Positions 17,588-26,181 of a stretch of DNA of 50,024 bases are shown in pieces (the stretch's first letter is position 1; every line of letters begins with the position of its first letter). Under the pieces are notes generated by a model. That model was not told the DNA's origin. It worked only from the letters and a program-made list of their open reading frames with translations, and ran no database searches. The translations under genes were made by a program, and so were the position numbers. The DNA is from Aquibium sp. ELW1220 (GTDB lineage Bacteria; Pseudomonadota; Alphaproteobacteria; Rhizobiales; Rhizobiaceae): positions 384 through 50,407 of the forward strand of contig NZ_JAOAOQ010000041.1 in the NCBI RefSeq assembly GCF_030398385.1, given 5' to 3'.

Positions 17588-18460
17588 TCAGCGCGCATAG
17601 GTCAGTCCCAGCCGGTGCTGCCGCGACAGCAAGGCATCGCGGAAGGCCGCGGCGACGCTTCCGTCGTCCCAGCGGCCCTTCAGAACGGGCTCGGCGATCA
17701 TCGGATGAGTGACGTAGGAGAGCTCGTCGCCCGCGATGCGCACGATCTGGCCATTGATCCCGACCGAGGAATCCGAAAGCAGGAAGGCGATCACGGGTGC
17801 ATTGACGTCGGCCTGCGGCAACGTCGTGTAGACGACCTCCCGGCTCGCCGACTGCTGGGCAAGGAACTTCATGTTCGTCTCCGCCATTGCGGTATGCGCG
17901 AGCGGCGACACGGCGTTGACCCGCACGTTGGTGTCGCGCAGTTCCATCGCCCAGGTGTAGGTGAGCGAGGCGACGGCCGCCTTGCTGGCTCCATAGCCGC
18001 CGATCGCGATGTCGCCGGCCTGCGATCCGGAGGCGACATTGACGATGGCCGCCGGTCCGTCCTGCTTCAGCATCGCCTTCACCGCATGACTGGCGCAGGC
18101 CGCCGTGCCCAGCGTGTTCACCTCGAGCATGGCCCGCAGCTCGCCTTCCCGCATCTCCTCCAGTCGTCCGTGCATGAGAATGCCGGCATTCGCGACCAGT
18201 CCGTCGATCCGCCCGAAACGTGTCAGGCAGGCATCGACGAGGGCGCCGCAATAGTCCCATGACGCAACGCTGCCGGCCGACGCCACCGCTTCGCCGCCCG
18301 CGCTGCGAATGGCTTCGGCCGTCGTTTCCGCCGCTTCCCCCCGGACGTCGTTCACGACGACGCGCGCGCCGAGCCGCGCCGCATGCCGCGCATAGGCGGC
18401 GCCCAGCCCCGCACCGGCCCCTGTGATGACGATGGACTTGCCTTCGAGTATTCGTTTCAT
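17588..18460 (-). CDS. Short-chain dehydrogenase, HSD17B4-like
   Basis: A 290-residue SDR with ITGAGAGLGAAYARHAARLG, VANAG, the serine in NVASGSQ and the YGASK catalytic pair. The VVVNDVRG segment and a C-terminal extension past the usual 250 residues resemble the multifunctional 17-beta-hydroxysteroid dehydrogenase type 4 group and its bacterial relatives. It would oxidise or reduce a hydroxyl/keto group of a CoA-bound steroid fragment. I take MKRILEGKS at 18460 as the start; ATG 18472 adds four residues and neither has a strong ribosome site. Operator O4 lies 34 bp upstream. The TetR gene follows 110 bases downstream on the same strand. Confidence 0.88.
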   Translation of the reverse strand: MKRILEGKSIVITGAGAGLGAAYARHAARLGARVVVNDVRGEAAETTAEAIRSAGGEAVASAGSVASWDYCGALVDACLTRFGRIDGLVANAGILMHGRLEEMREGELRAMLEVNTLGTAACASHAVKAMLKQDGPAAIVNVASGSQAGDIAIGGYGASKAAVASLTYTWAMELRDTNVRVNAVSPLAHTAMAETNMKFLAQQSASREVVYTTLPQADVNAPVIAFLLSDSSVGINGQIVRIAGDELSYVTHPMIAEPVLKGRWDDGSVAAAFRDALLSRQHRLGLTYAR

Positions 18461-18494
18461 GGGACGGAACATTGCGGCATCGGGGGGCGCGCTT

Positions 18495-18514
18495 CATACC
18501 CCGTTCGGACGATG
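18495..18514. promoter_or_regulatory. Island operator site O4
   Basis: CATACCCCGTTCGGACGATG has a perfect right half-site and a left half-site with 5 of 7 matches. It lies in the 59-bp gap between two minus-strand genes, just upstream of the SDR at 18460. Confidence 0.7.
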
Positions 18515-18519
18515 GCGAC

Positions 18520-18999
18520 CTAATCGCGTCGAAGCAGGTCGCGCGCCGGTTGCGAACCGTCTAGCAGCCGATTCGTGCGCGCGGTCGCCCGCCAGCCCTC
18601 CGCCGTCCTCACCAGCTCCCAGCGGTTGGCGCTGCAGCGGTCGGCGTGCCAGCCGGCCCGGGGCGACGAAGGGTCCCTCACGAACACCTGCGAATAGTTC
18701 ACCACCACGGCCCGGTCGCCGTCGATCTCGATGCGCGGCAGCGACAGGATGTGAGACGAACCCTGGCCGACGTAGTTCCGGTGGGTCTCCAGGTCGATCA
18801 GGGAAGCGACTGCGTCGCGTCCTTGCAACGGGTCGCCGCCGAAATCGTAGCGCCCGTCCTCCGCCCAGAGCGCTCCGACCCCGTCCCGATCCAGGCTGTC
18901 CACGGCCGGACCGTACGAGGCGACGAGCTGGAGGATCGCCAGGCGATCCTCCAGCGCGGCAATGCGGTTTTCCAGGTCCTCGATCGTCGCCATGCTCAT
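18520..18999 (-). CDS. SnoaL/NTF2-like protein
   Basis: A 159-residue protein. It begins with a short helix (DLENRIAALEDRLAILQLVASYG), then the cone-shaped NTF2-like fold with DRDGVGALWAEDGRYDFGG and a conserved buried-polar pattern. Family members include ketosteroid isomerase, scytalone dehydratase and SnoaL cyclases, all acting on ring ketones; many others are uncharacterised. The start at 18999 overlaps the upstream SDR stop (ATGA), so the two are co-translated. An isomerase, dehydratase or hydratase step on a cyclic steroid intermediate is plausible but not shown by sequence. Confidence 0.85.
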   Translation of the reverse strand: MSMATIEDLENRIAALEDRLAILQLVASYGPAVDSLDRDGVGALWAEDGRYDFGGDPLQGRDAVASLIDLETHRNYVGQGSSHILSLPRIEIDGDRAVVVNYSQVFVRDPSSPRAGWHADRCSANRWELVRTAEGWRATARTNRLLDGSQPARDLLRRD

Positions 19000-19748
19000 C
19001 CAAGGTTCTGCGCGCCGTCTGCCACGACCAGACTGCCGGTCACGAAGCTGGCGTCCGCGGACAGGAGAAAGGCGATGACGCCCGCGATCTCCGCCGGTTC
19101 GCCGCCTTCCGGTCGCCCGACGAGCTTGACGGGACGCGTCAGCAGGCGGTCGTCCTGGTCGCCCAGCGGCGCGAGCCCTGCGCCGATGGGCGTCTTGACC
19201 CGCCCCGGCGCGACGGCGTTGAAGCGGATGCCGGCGGACGCGTATTCGATCGCCAGCGACTTCGTCAGCGCGACGACCGCCGCCTTCGCGGCCGCGTAGT
19301 GCGCTGCATAGGCGATGCCCTGGACGGCCGCCGTGGACGCCAGCGTCACCAAGCTGCCCCGGCTTTCGCGCAGCGCGGGCACCAGCGCCTGCACGATGCG
19401 GAAGACGCTGGTCAGGTTGACCGAAAGCATGGTCGCCCAGTCCTCCGCCGAAATGTCCTTGAAGTGCGCCCTGCGGTAGATCCCGGCGTTGCACACGACG
19501 TGATCCAGGCCACCGAACATCTCCGTGGCTCTTGCCGCCATCGCCGCGGAAGCGTCGCCATCCGCCGCGTCATAATTGAGGGTGCGGAGGCCTGAGATCC
19601 GGTCGGCTAGCGCCTTGAGCCCCGCCTCGTCGCGGTCGGCCGCGATGACGCGCGCACCTTCGCCGTGAAGACGAAGGGCGGTGGCGAGGCCAATGCCGCT
19701 TGCGGCGCCGGTCACGAGGGCTACCCTGTCGTCGAATCGGCCGGCCAT
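18996..19748 (-). CDS. Short-chain dehydrogenase/reductase
   Basis: A 250-residue classical SDR with VTGAASGIGLATALRLHGEG, CNAG, LASTAAVQG (catalytic Ser) and YAAAK. An AAGGAGATGCC ribosome site precedes the ATG at 19748. It is the first gene of a two-gene operon with the SnoaL-like protein and is divergent from ipdE2, sharing operator O5. Substrate is not readable; a hydroxysteroid-type oxidation is inferred from the shared promoter with the IpdE genes. Confidence 0.9.
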   Translation of the reverse strand: MAGRFDDRVALVTGAASGIGLATALRLHGEGARVIAADRDEAGLKALADRISGLRTLNYDAADGDASAAMAARATEMFGGLDHVVCNAGIYRRAHFKDISAEDWATMLSVNLTSVFRIVQALVPALRESRGSLVTLASTAAVQGIAYAAHYAAAKAAVVALTKSLAIEYASAGIRFNAVAPGRVKTPIGAGLAPLGDQDDRLLTRPVKLVGRPEGGEPAEIAGVIAFLLSADASFVTGSLVVADGAQNLG

Positions 19749-19795
19749 GGCATCTCCTTAAGGCCATCATGTTGGCAGCCTCTTTCGGCTCCCGG

Positions 19796-19815
19796 CATCA
19801 TTCGTTCGGACGATG
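19796..19815. promoter_or_regulatory. Island operator site O5
   Basis: CATCATTCGTTCGGACGATG lies midway between the divergent starts of an SDR (19748, 47 bp away) and ipdE2 (19864, 48 bp away). One site may serve both promoters. Confidence 0.78.
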
Positions 19816-19863
19816 CTGTCTCGGCGGCAGGCTTCGATAGATGCGACAACCAGGCGCGGACCC

Positions 19864-20958
19864 ATGGACCTCCAGCTCTCACCCGACCAGATCTTCATGC
19901 GCGACGAGGCTCGGCGCCTGCTGGCGGAGCGTTCCGGAAGCGAACAGCTGCGACGCGCCATCGGGGCCGGCGGCTTCGACGCCGCGCTATGGTCAACCAT
20001 CGGCGGCGAGCTCGCCTGGTGCGCGGTGGCGGTGCCGGAGGAGGCCGGCGGCCTCGGCCTCGGGGCACCCGAACTCGCGCTGCTGGCCGAGGAGTGCGGC
20101 CGGCGGCTCGCGCCGGTGCCTTTCTGGTCGAGCGCCTGCCTCGCCGCGCCGCTGGTCGCCGCGCTTGGCGCGGGAGAGGCGGGCGCCGCCCTGCTGGGCA
20201 GGATCGCGGCCGGCGAAGCCGCGGCCTGCGCATGGCCGGGCATCGGCGGCGCCGATCCGCTCTGCGGCACGATCCCCGTCGCGCGCCGCGCGGGCGGGGG
20301 CTGGACAGTCTCCGCCACCATTGCCGCCGTGCTCGACGCCAGTTCGGCGGCGTTCTTCCTCGTGCCCGCTTCGGCGGACGGCGGATTGGGCCTTTTCGCG
20401 GTGGAGCGACCGGCCGCGGCCGTCGAACCGCTGGAGGGCATCGACCTGATGCGCCCGGCGGCGCGGCTGGTCCTCGACGGCGCCGCTGCCTCGCGCATCG
20501 ATTCTGCGGGCTTCAGCGCCCGGGATTTCGACGATGCGCTCATGACGGCACGCCTGGCCGAGGCGGCGGAACAGGTCGGCGCCGCGCAGGGAGCGCTCGA
20601 CCTGACGCTCGCCTATGTCGCCGAGCGCGTGCAGTTCGGCCGGACGATCGCGTCCTTCCAGGCGGTGAAGCATCGCTGCGCGGCCCTGCTGGTGGAAATC
20701 TCGGAAGCCCGCTCCCTCGTCCACGGCGCGGCGCGAAGTCTCGACCCGCTGGAGGTCGCCGCGGCTGGCGTCCTCGCCACGCAGGCGCTGTTCCGGGCAG
20801 CCGAGGAGGCGATCCAGCTCCACGGCGGCGTCGGCAACACCTGGGAGTATGATCCGCATCTCTATCTGCGCCGCGCGCAGGCGACGGCGGCCGTTTTCGG
20901 TTCGACCGACGAGAAGCTCGCGATCATCGCGGACGCGCTGCTGGGAGACGCGGCATGA
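19864..20958 (+). CDS. ipdE2: IpdE2-like beta subunit of heterotetrameric acyl-CoA dehydrogenase
   Basis: A 364-residue ACAD-fold protein beginning MDLQLSPDQIFMRDEARRLL. It carries the YVAERVQFGRTIASFQAVKH segment typical of the FAD-contacting region and ends in a YLRRAQ…FGS stretch. In steroid degraders, alpha and beta ACAD subunits come from adjacent genes and form alpha2-beta2 enzymes; the shorter beta subunit lacks the catalytic base. It overlaps the alpha-subunit gene by 4 bp. The start is set at 19864, since an upstream ATG at 19813 would lie inside the operator. Mycobacterial IpdE1-IpdE2 dehydrogenates 5-OH-HIP-CoA; the same role is inferred. Confidence 0.85.
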   Translation: MDLQLSPDQIFMRDEARRLLAERSGSEQLRRAIGAGGFDAALWSTIGGELAWCAVAVPEEAGGLGLGAPELALLAEECGRRLAPVPFWSSACLAAPLVAALGAGEAGAALLGRIAAGEAAACAWPGIGGADPLCGTIPVARRAGGGWTVSATIAAVLDASSAAFFLVPASADGGLGLFAVERPAAAVEPLEGIDLMRPAARLVLDGAAASRIDSAGFSARDFDDALMTARLAEAAEQVGAAQGALDLTLAYVAERVQFGRTIASFQAVKHRCAALLVEISEARSLVHGAARSLDPLEVAAAGVLATQALFRAAEEAIQLHGGVGNTWEYDPHLYLRRAQATAAVFGSTDEKLAIIADALLGDAA

Positions 20959-22139
20959 GCATCGAGGCTTTCCGCGCCGAGGTCGCCGGCTGGATGGCGG
21001 CCAATCTCACCGGCCGGTTCGCGCCGCTGTTCGATCGCGGCCATGCCGGCGACGGCGATGCGCTTCCGGAACTGCGCAAGGACTGGGAGCGAAAGCTCGC
21101 CGAGGGCGGCTGGACCTGCATCGGCTGGCCTCGCGAGCACGGCGGTCGCGGCCTGCCGGTCGCCGAACAGGTCGTCTTCCAGGAGGAGTATGCGCGCGCC
21201 GGCGGGCCGGGGCGTCTCGGCCACATCGGCGAAGGCCTGCTCGGCCCGACGCTGATCGCGTTCGGCGACGACGACCAGAAGCGACGCTTCCTGCCTGCCA
21301 TCCGCGAGGGACGGGAGTTTTGGGCGCAGGGATACTCCGAACCCGACGCCGGCTCCGATCTCGCCAGCATCCGCACCCGGGCCCGGCGCGATCCGGAGAG
21401 CGGCGACTGGCTGGTCACCGGCCAGAAGGTCTGGACCTCGCTTGCCCACCTGTCCGACTGGATCTTCGTGCTTGCCCGCGGCGAGGAAGGCTCCATCGGC
21501 CCGAAGGGACTGATCTTTCTCATGATGCGGCTCGACCAGCCCGGCGTGGAGATCAGGCCGATCCGGCAGATCGGCGGCGGCAGCGAGTTCAACGCCACCT
21601 TCTTCGACGGCGCACGTGTCAAGGCCGGGGACATCGTCGGCGTCCCCGGCGACGGCTGGAGGATCGCGATGGCGCTGCTCGGCTTCGAGCGGGGCCTGTC
21701 CACCCTCGGGCAGCAGATGGGCTTTGCCCGCGAACTCGACCTGATCATCGAGATCGCAACGGAGAACGGCGCGGCGGCGCGCCCGGCGATCCGCGCGCGC
21801 ATAGCGCGGGCATGGGCGGGATTGCGGGCGATGCGCCACATGGCGATGCGCATGCTCGCCGACCATCCCGAGCCGCAGGTGCAGCTCGAAAGCCTCGGCT
21901 ACAAGTACCAGTGGTCGAACTGGCATCGCGATCTCGGACGGCTGGGCATGGACGTGCTCGGTTTTTCCGGCGCGGCGGCCAGCGCCGACCCGCGCGTCGA
22001 GAAGCTGCGCCGGCTCTTCTTCTTCACCCGCGCCGACACCGTCTACGGCGGCACGAACGAAATCCAGCTCAACATCATCGCCGAGCGCGGCCTGGGAATG
22101 CCCAGGGAGCCGCGCGGTCCGTCGGGAAAGGGCGCCTGA
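20955..22139 (+). CDS. ipdE1: IpdE1-like alpha subunit (FadE30 type) of acyl-CoA dehydrogenase
   Basis: A 394-residue ACAD. Several stretches match mycobacterial FadE30/IpdE1 as I recall it: GLTCLGWP-like GGWTCIGWPREHGGRGL, QGYSEPDAGSDLASIRT, GQKVWTSLAHLSDW, ERGLSTLGQQ and FTRADTVYGGTNEIQ. Glu245 in LLGFERG sits where alpha subunits of steroid ACADs carry the catalytic base, and the C-terminal YGGT lacks the Glu used by medium-chain enzymes. It would introduce the double bond into the propionyl side chain of 5-OH-HIP-CoA, passing electrons through FAD. It overlaps ipdE2 upstream and shares one base with the SnoaL-like gene downstream. Confidence 0.9.
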   Translation: MSIEAFRAEVAGWMAANLTGRFAPLFDRGHAGDGDALPELRKDWERKLAEGGWTCIGWPREHGGRGLPVAEQVVFQEEYARAGGPGRLGHIGEGLLGPTLIAFGDDDQKRRFLPAIREGREFWAQGYSEPDAGSDLASIRTRARRDPESGDWLVTGQKVWTSLAHLSDWIFVLARGEEGSIGPKGLIFLMMRLDQPGVEIRPIRQIGGGSEFNATFFDGARVKAGDIVGVPGDGWRIAMALLGFERGLSTLGQQMGFARELDLIIEIATENGAAARPAIRARIARAWAGLRAMRHMAMRMLADHPEPQVQLESLGYKYQWSNWHRDLGRLGMDVLGFSGAAASADPRVEKLRRLFFFTRADTVYGGTNEIQLNIIAERGLGMPREPRGPSGKGA

Positions 22140-22681
22140 TGGGATTTCGCGAGCCCCGCGGGACGGAACTCGCGGCGAGGGACTGCCTGTGGCGGCTGGT
22201 CAACACCTATTCGCGCGCCTGCGACCGGCGCGATTTCGTCCTGCTGCGCTCGCTCTATCACGACGACGCGCTCGAGGAGCATGGCGACATGTTCACCGGT
22301 TCGCCGGACGCCTACGTCGCCTGGGTGGAGAAGGCGCTGGCCAACTGGCAGGCCACCGCCCACTACGTCGCCAACGCGCTCTTCGAGATCGACGGCGACT
22401 ATGCCGAGGGCGAGACATACAAGCTCAATCACCATCGCACGCTCGACGGGACCGAGGAAATCGTCACCGGCAGCCGCAGCCTCGACCGCTTCGCCCGCCG
22501 ATCCGGCGAGTGGCGCTTCCTTGGCCGCTGCGTGACGCTCGACTGGGCCGGCAGGCGTCCGGTCGACCGCGGCGCTTATGACAGCTTCGCGGCGTCGAGC
22601 CCCCTCGGGACCGCGGGCGCGGGCGACCCTTCCTATCGCCGCCTGACCCTGTTCGGGCGCGGGGACACGCAAACGATCTGA
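22139..22681 (+). CDS. SnoaL/NTF2-like protein
   Basis: A 180-residue NTF2-like fold protein with ARDCLWRLVNTYSRACDRRD at its start, then LLRSLYHDDALEEHGD and a C-terminal LGRCVTLDW strand. It belongs to the broad SnoaL-like family, which includes ring isomerases and dehydratases as well as proteins of unknown role. It shares one base with the ipdE1 stop, so translation is tightly coupled to the dehydrogenase. It could hydrate the enoyl product or act on the ring ketone; neither is shown. This is one of four such proteins in the window. Confidence 0.85.
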   Translation: MGFREPRGTELAARDCLWRLVNTYSRACDRRDFVLLRSLYHDDALEEHGDMFTGSPDAYVAWVEKALANWQATAHYVANALFEIDGDYAEGETYKLNHHRTLDGTEEIVTGSRSLDRFARRSGEWRFLGRCVTLDWAGRRPVDRGAYDSFAASSPLGTAGAGDPSYRRLTLFGRGDTQTI

Positions 22682-22698
22682 CAATTCGGGAGGAATTC

Positions 22699-23457
22699 AT
22701 GTCGACGGATTTCGCGGGCCGCGTCGCGGTCGTCACGGGGGGCGCCAATGGCATCGGACGCGCCATTTCGCTCGCCTTCGCCGCCGAAGGCGCCAACGTC
22801 GCCATCATGGACCGCGAGGAAGGACCGCTGGGCGAAACCGCCGAGGAGGCGCGCCGGCTCGGCGTCAAGGTTCTTCCTCTCGTCGGCGACATGACCGACA
22901 AGACCGTGGTTGCCGAAAGTTTCGCGAGGGTGAAGGCCGATTTCGGTTCCGTCGACATCCTGACCAACAACATCGGCCAGACCGCGCGGGAGAACTACTC
23001 GGAGTTCTACCTGGCGAGGCCGGAGACACTGGAGTTCGTGGTCGGCGTGTCGCTGATGACCACCCTCATGTGCACTCGCCAGGTCGTAAGCGACATGCGC
23101 GAACGGAAATTCGGCAAGATCGTCTCCATTTCCTCGGATTCGGCGATGAACGGCGATGTCGGCACGGTCGACTACGCCGCCGCCAAGTCGGGCGTTCTCG
23201 GCTTCACTCGGGCGCTGGCGCGCGAACTCGGGCCGTTCAAGGTGAACGTCAACGCGGTCTGCCCCGGCCCGACCAACACCCGCGCCATGCAGCGCATCCC
23301 GAAGGACGCCTACGAACGTGCAAGGAACATGATCCCGCTCGGCGAGCTCTGCGAGCCGGATGACATCGCCAACGCGGTGATCTTCCTGTCGTCCGGCAAG
23401 TCGCGCTTCATCACCGGCCAGACGCTGATGGTGAACGGCGGGCGGGTGTTCTACTGA
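22699..23457 (+). CDS. Short-chain dehydrogenase/reductase
   Basis: A 252-residue classical SDR with VTGGANGIGRAISLAFAAEG, NNIG in place of NNAG, SISSDSA (catalytic Ser) and YAAAK, and a C-terminal LMVNGG. A strong ribosome site (GGGAGGAATTC) precedes the ATG. It closes the ipdE2-ipdE1-SnoaL operon, and operator O6 begins directly after its stop codon. A 3-hydroxyacyl-CoA oxidation of the side chain following IpdE would fit its place in the operon, but the substrate is inferred only. Confidence 0.9.
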   Translation: MSTDFAGRVAVVTGGANGIGRAISLAFAAEGANVAIMDREEGPLGETAEEARRLGVKVLPLVGDMTDKTVVAESFARVKADFGSVDILTNNIGQTARENYSEFYLARPETLEFVVGVSLMTTLMCTRQVVSDMRERKFGKIVSISSDSAMNGDVGTVDYAAAKSGVLGFTRALARELGPFKVNVNAVCPGPTNTRAMQRIPKDAYERARNMIPLGELCEPDDIANAVIFLSSGKSRFITGQTLMVNGGRVFY

Positions 23458-23477
23458 GCTACTGCGTTCGGACGATG
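23458..23477. promoter_or_regulatory. Island operator site O6
   Basis: GCTACTGCGTTCGGACGATG keeps a perfect right half and centre but only 3 of 7 left positions. It ends 49 bp before ipdC. It is the weakest left half of the set, perhaps constrained by the preceding stop codon. Confidence 0.62.
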
Positions 23478-23526
23478 CCGCGCCGCGTGCGGTGCAGCAT
23501 CCTCAGTCCCATAGCAGGAACACGAA

Positions 23527-24621
23527 ATGGCCACGACGCTTCGAACCGCGCTGACGGACAGGCTGGGTTGCACCTTTCCCATCGTGCAGACCGCGATGGG
23601 GTGGGTCGCCGACGCCCGGCTCACGGCCGCGACATGCAACGCGGGGGGCTTCGGCTTCCTCGCAGGCGCGACCATCGAGCCGGGCCAGGTGGACGCGGCC
23701 ATCCGCGACGTGAAGTCGCGCACGGGCCGGCCTTTCGGCGTAAATTTTCATATGTTCCAGCCGAATGCGGAGGAAGTGCTGGAAGCCGTCATCCGGCACG
23801 GCGTGAGGGCGGTGTCCTACGGCCGCGGTCCGGACGCGGCCACCATCAGGCGCCTGAAGGACGCCGGCGTTGTCTGCATGCCGACCGTCGGCGCCCTGAA
23901 GCACGCGGTCAAGGCCGTGGAGCTCGGCGCCGACATCGTCACGGTGCAGGGCGGCGAGGGCGGCGGGCACACCGGCGCGGTTCCGACCACGATCCTGCTG
24001 CCGCAGGTGCTGGACGCGGTCAAGGTGCCGGTGGTGGCCGCCGGTGGTTTCTCGGATGGACGCGGCCTCGTCGCGGCGCTTGCCTGGGGCGCATCCGGCA
24101 TCGCCATGGGCACGCGCTTCCTGCTGACGACGGATTCGCCGGTGCCGTCGGCGTCGCTGAAGCGCTACCTCGAAACCAGGGATCCGACGCTGATCAAGGT
24201 CTCGACGGCGGTCGACGGCCTGCCGCAGCGCTTCGTCGAGAACGAGGAGCTGAAGCGACTGGAAGGCATGAGCCTGCCGGCGCGTCTGGCGATGTCCGCG
24301 AGATATGCCCGCCACTGGGGCCGGGAGGCAGGCCTCGGCCCGCTCGGCATGGCAAGGCTCGGGCTGAAAGTCATGGCTGGCGACGAAGGCGGATTCCGCA
24401 CGACCGTGATGGCCGCCAACCTGCCCACGCTGGTGCAGCGGGGCGTGGTCGCCGGCGACCCGGTCAACGGTCTGCTACCGTCCGGACAGGTGGCCGCGGT
24501 CATCGAACGGCTGGAGAGCTGCGAGGACCTGATCGTGCGCATCATGCGCGAGGCTGGAGACCGCCTGGCGGCGCTGGCAGAGCTGGCGGCCGGAAATTCG
24601 AAGCAAGGGAGCCCCACATGA
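23527..24621 (+). CDS. ipdC: IpdC-like flavin-dependent oxidoreductase
   Basis: A 364-residue TIM-barrel flavoprotein of the nitronate-monooxygenase-like (NPD) family. It has PIVQTAMGWVADARLTAATC at the start, the FMN loop VQGGEGGGHTG (near residue 140) and AAGGFSDGRGLVAALAWGA further on. In mycobacteria IpdC (Rv3553, about 355 residues) acts in steroid ring C/D breakdown, forming a ring double bond needed before hydrolytic opening. Its neighbours echA20 and ipdF overlap or follow closely, the same company as in Mycobacterium. Generic nitronate monooxygenase is the alternative; the operon makes IpdC far more likely. Confidence 0.9.
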   Translation: MATTLRTALTDRLGCTFPIVQTAMGWVADARLTAATCNAGGFGFLAGATIEPGQVDAAIRDVKSRTGRPFGVNFHMFQPNAEEVLEAVIRHGVRAVSYGRGPDAATIRRLKDAGVVCMPTVGALKHAVKAVELGADIVTVQGGEGGGHTGAVPTTILLPQVLDAVKVPVVAAGGFSDGRGLVAALAWGASGIAMGTRFLLTTDSPVPSASLKRYLETRDPTLIKVSTAVDGLPQRFVENEELKRLEGMSLPARLAMSARYARHWGREAGLGPLGMARLGLKVMAGDEGGFRTTVMAANLPTLVQRGVVAGDPVNGLLPSGQVAAVIERLESCEDLIVRIMREAGDRLAALAELAAGNSKQGSPT

Positions 24622-25382
24622 GCCGCCAGTTCTGGAGCCGGATCGAGGACGGGATCGCGGAACTCGTCATCGAGAATCCGCCGGTCAACGCGCTCGATTC
24701 GAAGGGCTGGCGCGGACTGTCGCAGGAGATCGACCGGCTGAACGCCGACGACTCCGTCCGCGTGATCATCGTGCGCGCCGAGGGACGGGGCTTCTGCGGC
24801 GGCGTCGATATCAAGGAATTGCAGGCCCATCCGGACCGGATCGTGGAGGTGAATGCCGGAAACTACGAGACTTTCCGGGCGCTGCACCGCGGCCTGAAGC
24901 CGGCCATCGCCGCCGCGCACGGCTATGTCCTGGGCGGCGGCATCGGCATCTGCGGCTCGGTCGACATCATCCTGTGCTCGCCTGATGCGCGGTTCGGCGT
25001 GCCGGAGGTGGATCGCGGCGCGCTTGGCGCGGGCGCGCATCTCCAGCGCATGTTCCCGCTCCAGAAGGTGCGGCAGATGTATTTCACCGGCGAGATGATC
25101 GACGCCCAGGAGGCCTACCGGCTCGGCGCCATCGAGCGCATCGTGCCAAGGGAAGAACTCCGCGCCGCCGCCTTCGAACTGGCCGGGAAGATCGCGGCCA
25201 AGAGCCCGACCATGATCCGCCTCGCCAAGGAAGCGCTGAACGGCGTCGAGGACGGCGACCTCGAACGTCACTACCGCTGGGAGCAGGGCTTTACCGCGCA
25301 GGCCTACCTGACGAAGGAAAGCCAGGAGGCGCGCGACGCCTTCGTCCAGAAGCGCGACGCCGGTTTCGCCGGCAAGAAGTGA
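24618..25382 (+). CDS. echA20: EchA20-like crotonase, ring-D hydrolase
   Basis: A 254-residue crotonase-fold protein. The oxyanion regions are FCGGVDIKEL and YVLGGGIGICGSVD; the first classical glutamate is absent, and an acidic pair remains in VPEVDRG. In mycobacteria EchA20 (Rv3550, about 247 residues) is not a hydratase: it hydrolyses ring D of HIEC-CoA, giving COCHEA-CoA, the substrate of IpdAB. The ATG at 24618 overlaps the ipdC stop by 4 bp. ipdF follows after 10 bases. The assignment combines family recall with this gene order. Confidence 0.88.
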   Translation: MSRQFWSRIEDGIAELVIENPPVNALDSKGWRGLSQEIDRLNADDSVRVIIVRAEGRGFCGGVDIKELQAHPDRIVEVNAGNYETFRALHRGLKPAIAAAHGYVLGGGIGICGSVDIILCSPDARFGVPEVDRGALGAGAHLQRMFPLQKVRQMYFTGEMIDAQEAYRLGAIERIVPREELRAAAFELAGKIAAKSPTMIRLAKEALNGVEDGDLERHYRWEQGFTAQAYLTKESQEARDAFVQKRDAGFAGKK

Positions 25383-25392
25383 GGAACGCAGA

Positions 25393-26181
25393 ATGGCCGT
25401 AGCTGTGCCGCCCTATGTCGAAGGTCATGGCCTGCTGAGGGGCCGAGGCGTTCTCATCACCGCCGCCGCCGGTGTCGGCATCGGCTTCGCGGCAGCCAGG
25501 AAGGCGGTCGAGGAAGGCTGTGCCGCGATCTTCATCTCGGACATCCACGAGCGCCGGCTTGGCGAGGCGGCGGAGAAGCTCAAGGCGCTGTCGCCATCCA
25601 CGCCGGTCTTTCACCAGCTGTGCAACGTCACCGACGAGGCGCAGGTGCAGGCCCTGGTCGCGGCCGCGGAGGATAGGCTCGGCGGCGTCGACGTGCTGAT
25701 CAACAATGCCGGCCTGGGCGGACTGAAGAGCGTCGTCGACATGACCGACGAGGAATGGTCGCGCGTGCTCGACATCACCTTGACCGGTACCATGCGCATG
25801 ACGCGCGCCGTGTTGAAGGCGATGATCCCGCGGAAGGCCGGCGCCATCGTCAACAATGCATCGGTGCTCGGATGGCGCGCGCAGAAAGGCCAGTCCCACT
25901 ATGCCGCCGCCAAGGCTGGCGTCATGGCCTTCACGCGCTGCTCGGCTCTGGAAGCCGCCGAGCACGGCATCCGCATCAACGCCGTCTCGCCGTCGATAGC
26001 CATGCATGATTTCCTCAAGAAGGCGTCGACGGAAGAGGAGCTTGCCCAGCTTTCGAAGGTCGAGGCCTTCGGCCGCGCGGCCGAGGTCTGGGAGGTCGCC
26101 AACGTGATGATGTTCCTCGCCTCGGACTATGCCGGCTACATGGTCGGCGAGGTCGTTTCGGTGTCGAGCCAGCGCGCATGA
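25393..26181 (+). CDS. ipdF: IpdF-like short-chain dehydrogenase
   Basis: A 262-residue SDR, the same length as I recall for mycobacterial IpdF (Rv3559c). Shared stretches include GHGLL at residue 11, VLITAAAGVGIG (an unusual AAAG coenzyme motif), NNAGLGG, NNASVLGWRAQ, SHYAAAKAGVMAFTRCSA and a C-terminal GEVVSVSSQ. It acts on the oxygen at the five-membered-ring side of HIP-CoA-derived intermediates. It is preceded by GAGGAACGC and followed by a MaoC gene overlapping by 4 bp. This is the best-matching member of the pathway set in the window. Confidence 0.92.
   Translation: MAVAVPPYVEGHGLLRGRGVLITAAAGVGIGFAAARKAVEEGCAAIFISDIHERRLGEAAEKLKALSPSTPVFHQLCNVTDEAQVQALVAAAEDRLGGVDVLINNAGLGGLKSVVDMTDEEWSRVLDITLTGTMRMTRAVLKAMIPRKAGAIVNNASVLGWRAQKGQSHYAAAKAGVMAFTRCSALEAAEHGIRINAVSPSIAMHDFLKKASTEEELAQLSKVEAFGRAAEVWEVANVMMFLASDYAGYMVGEVVSVSSQRA

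Noticed and set aside
23527-24621. Nitronate monooxygenase.
   Set aside because: The family name fits the fold, but the operon with echA20 and ipdF homologues and recalled similarity to Rv3553 make IpdC the better call.
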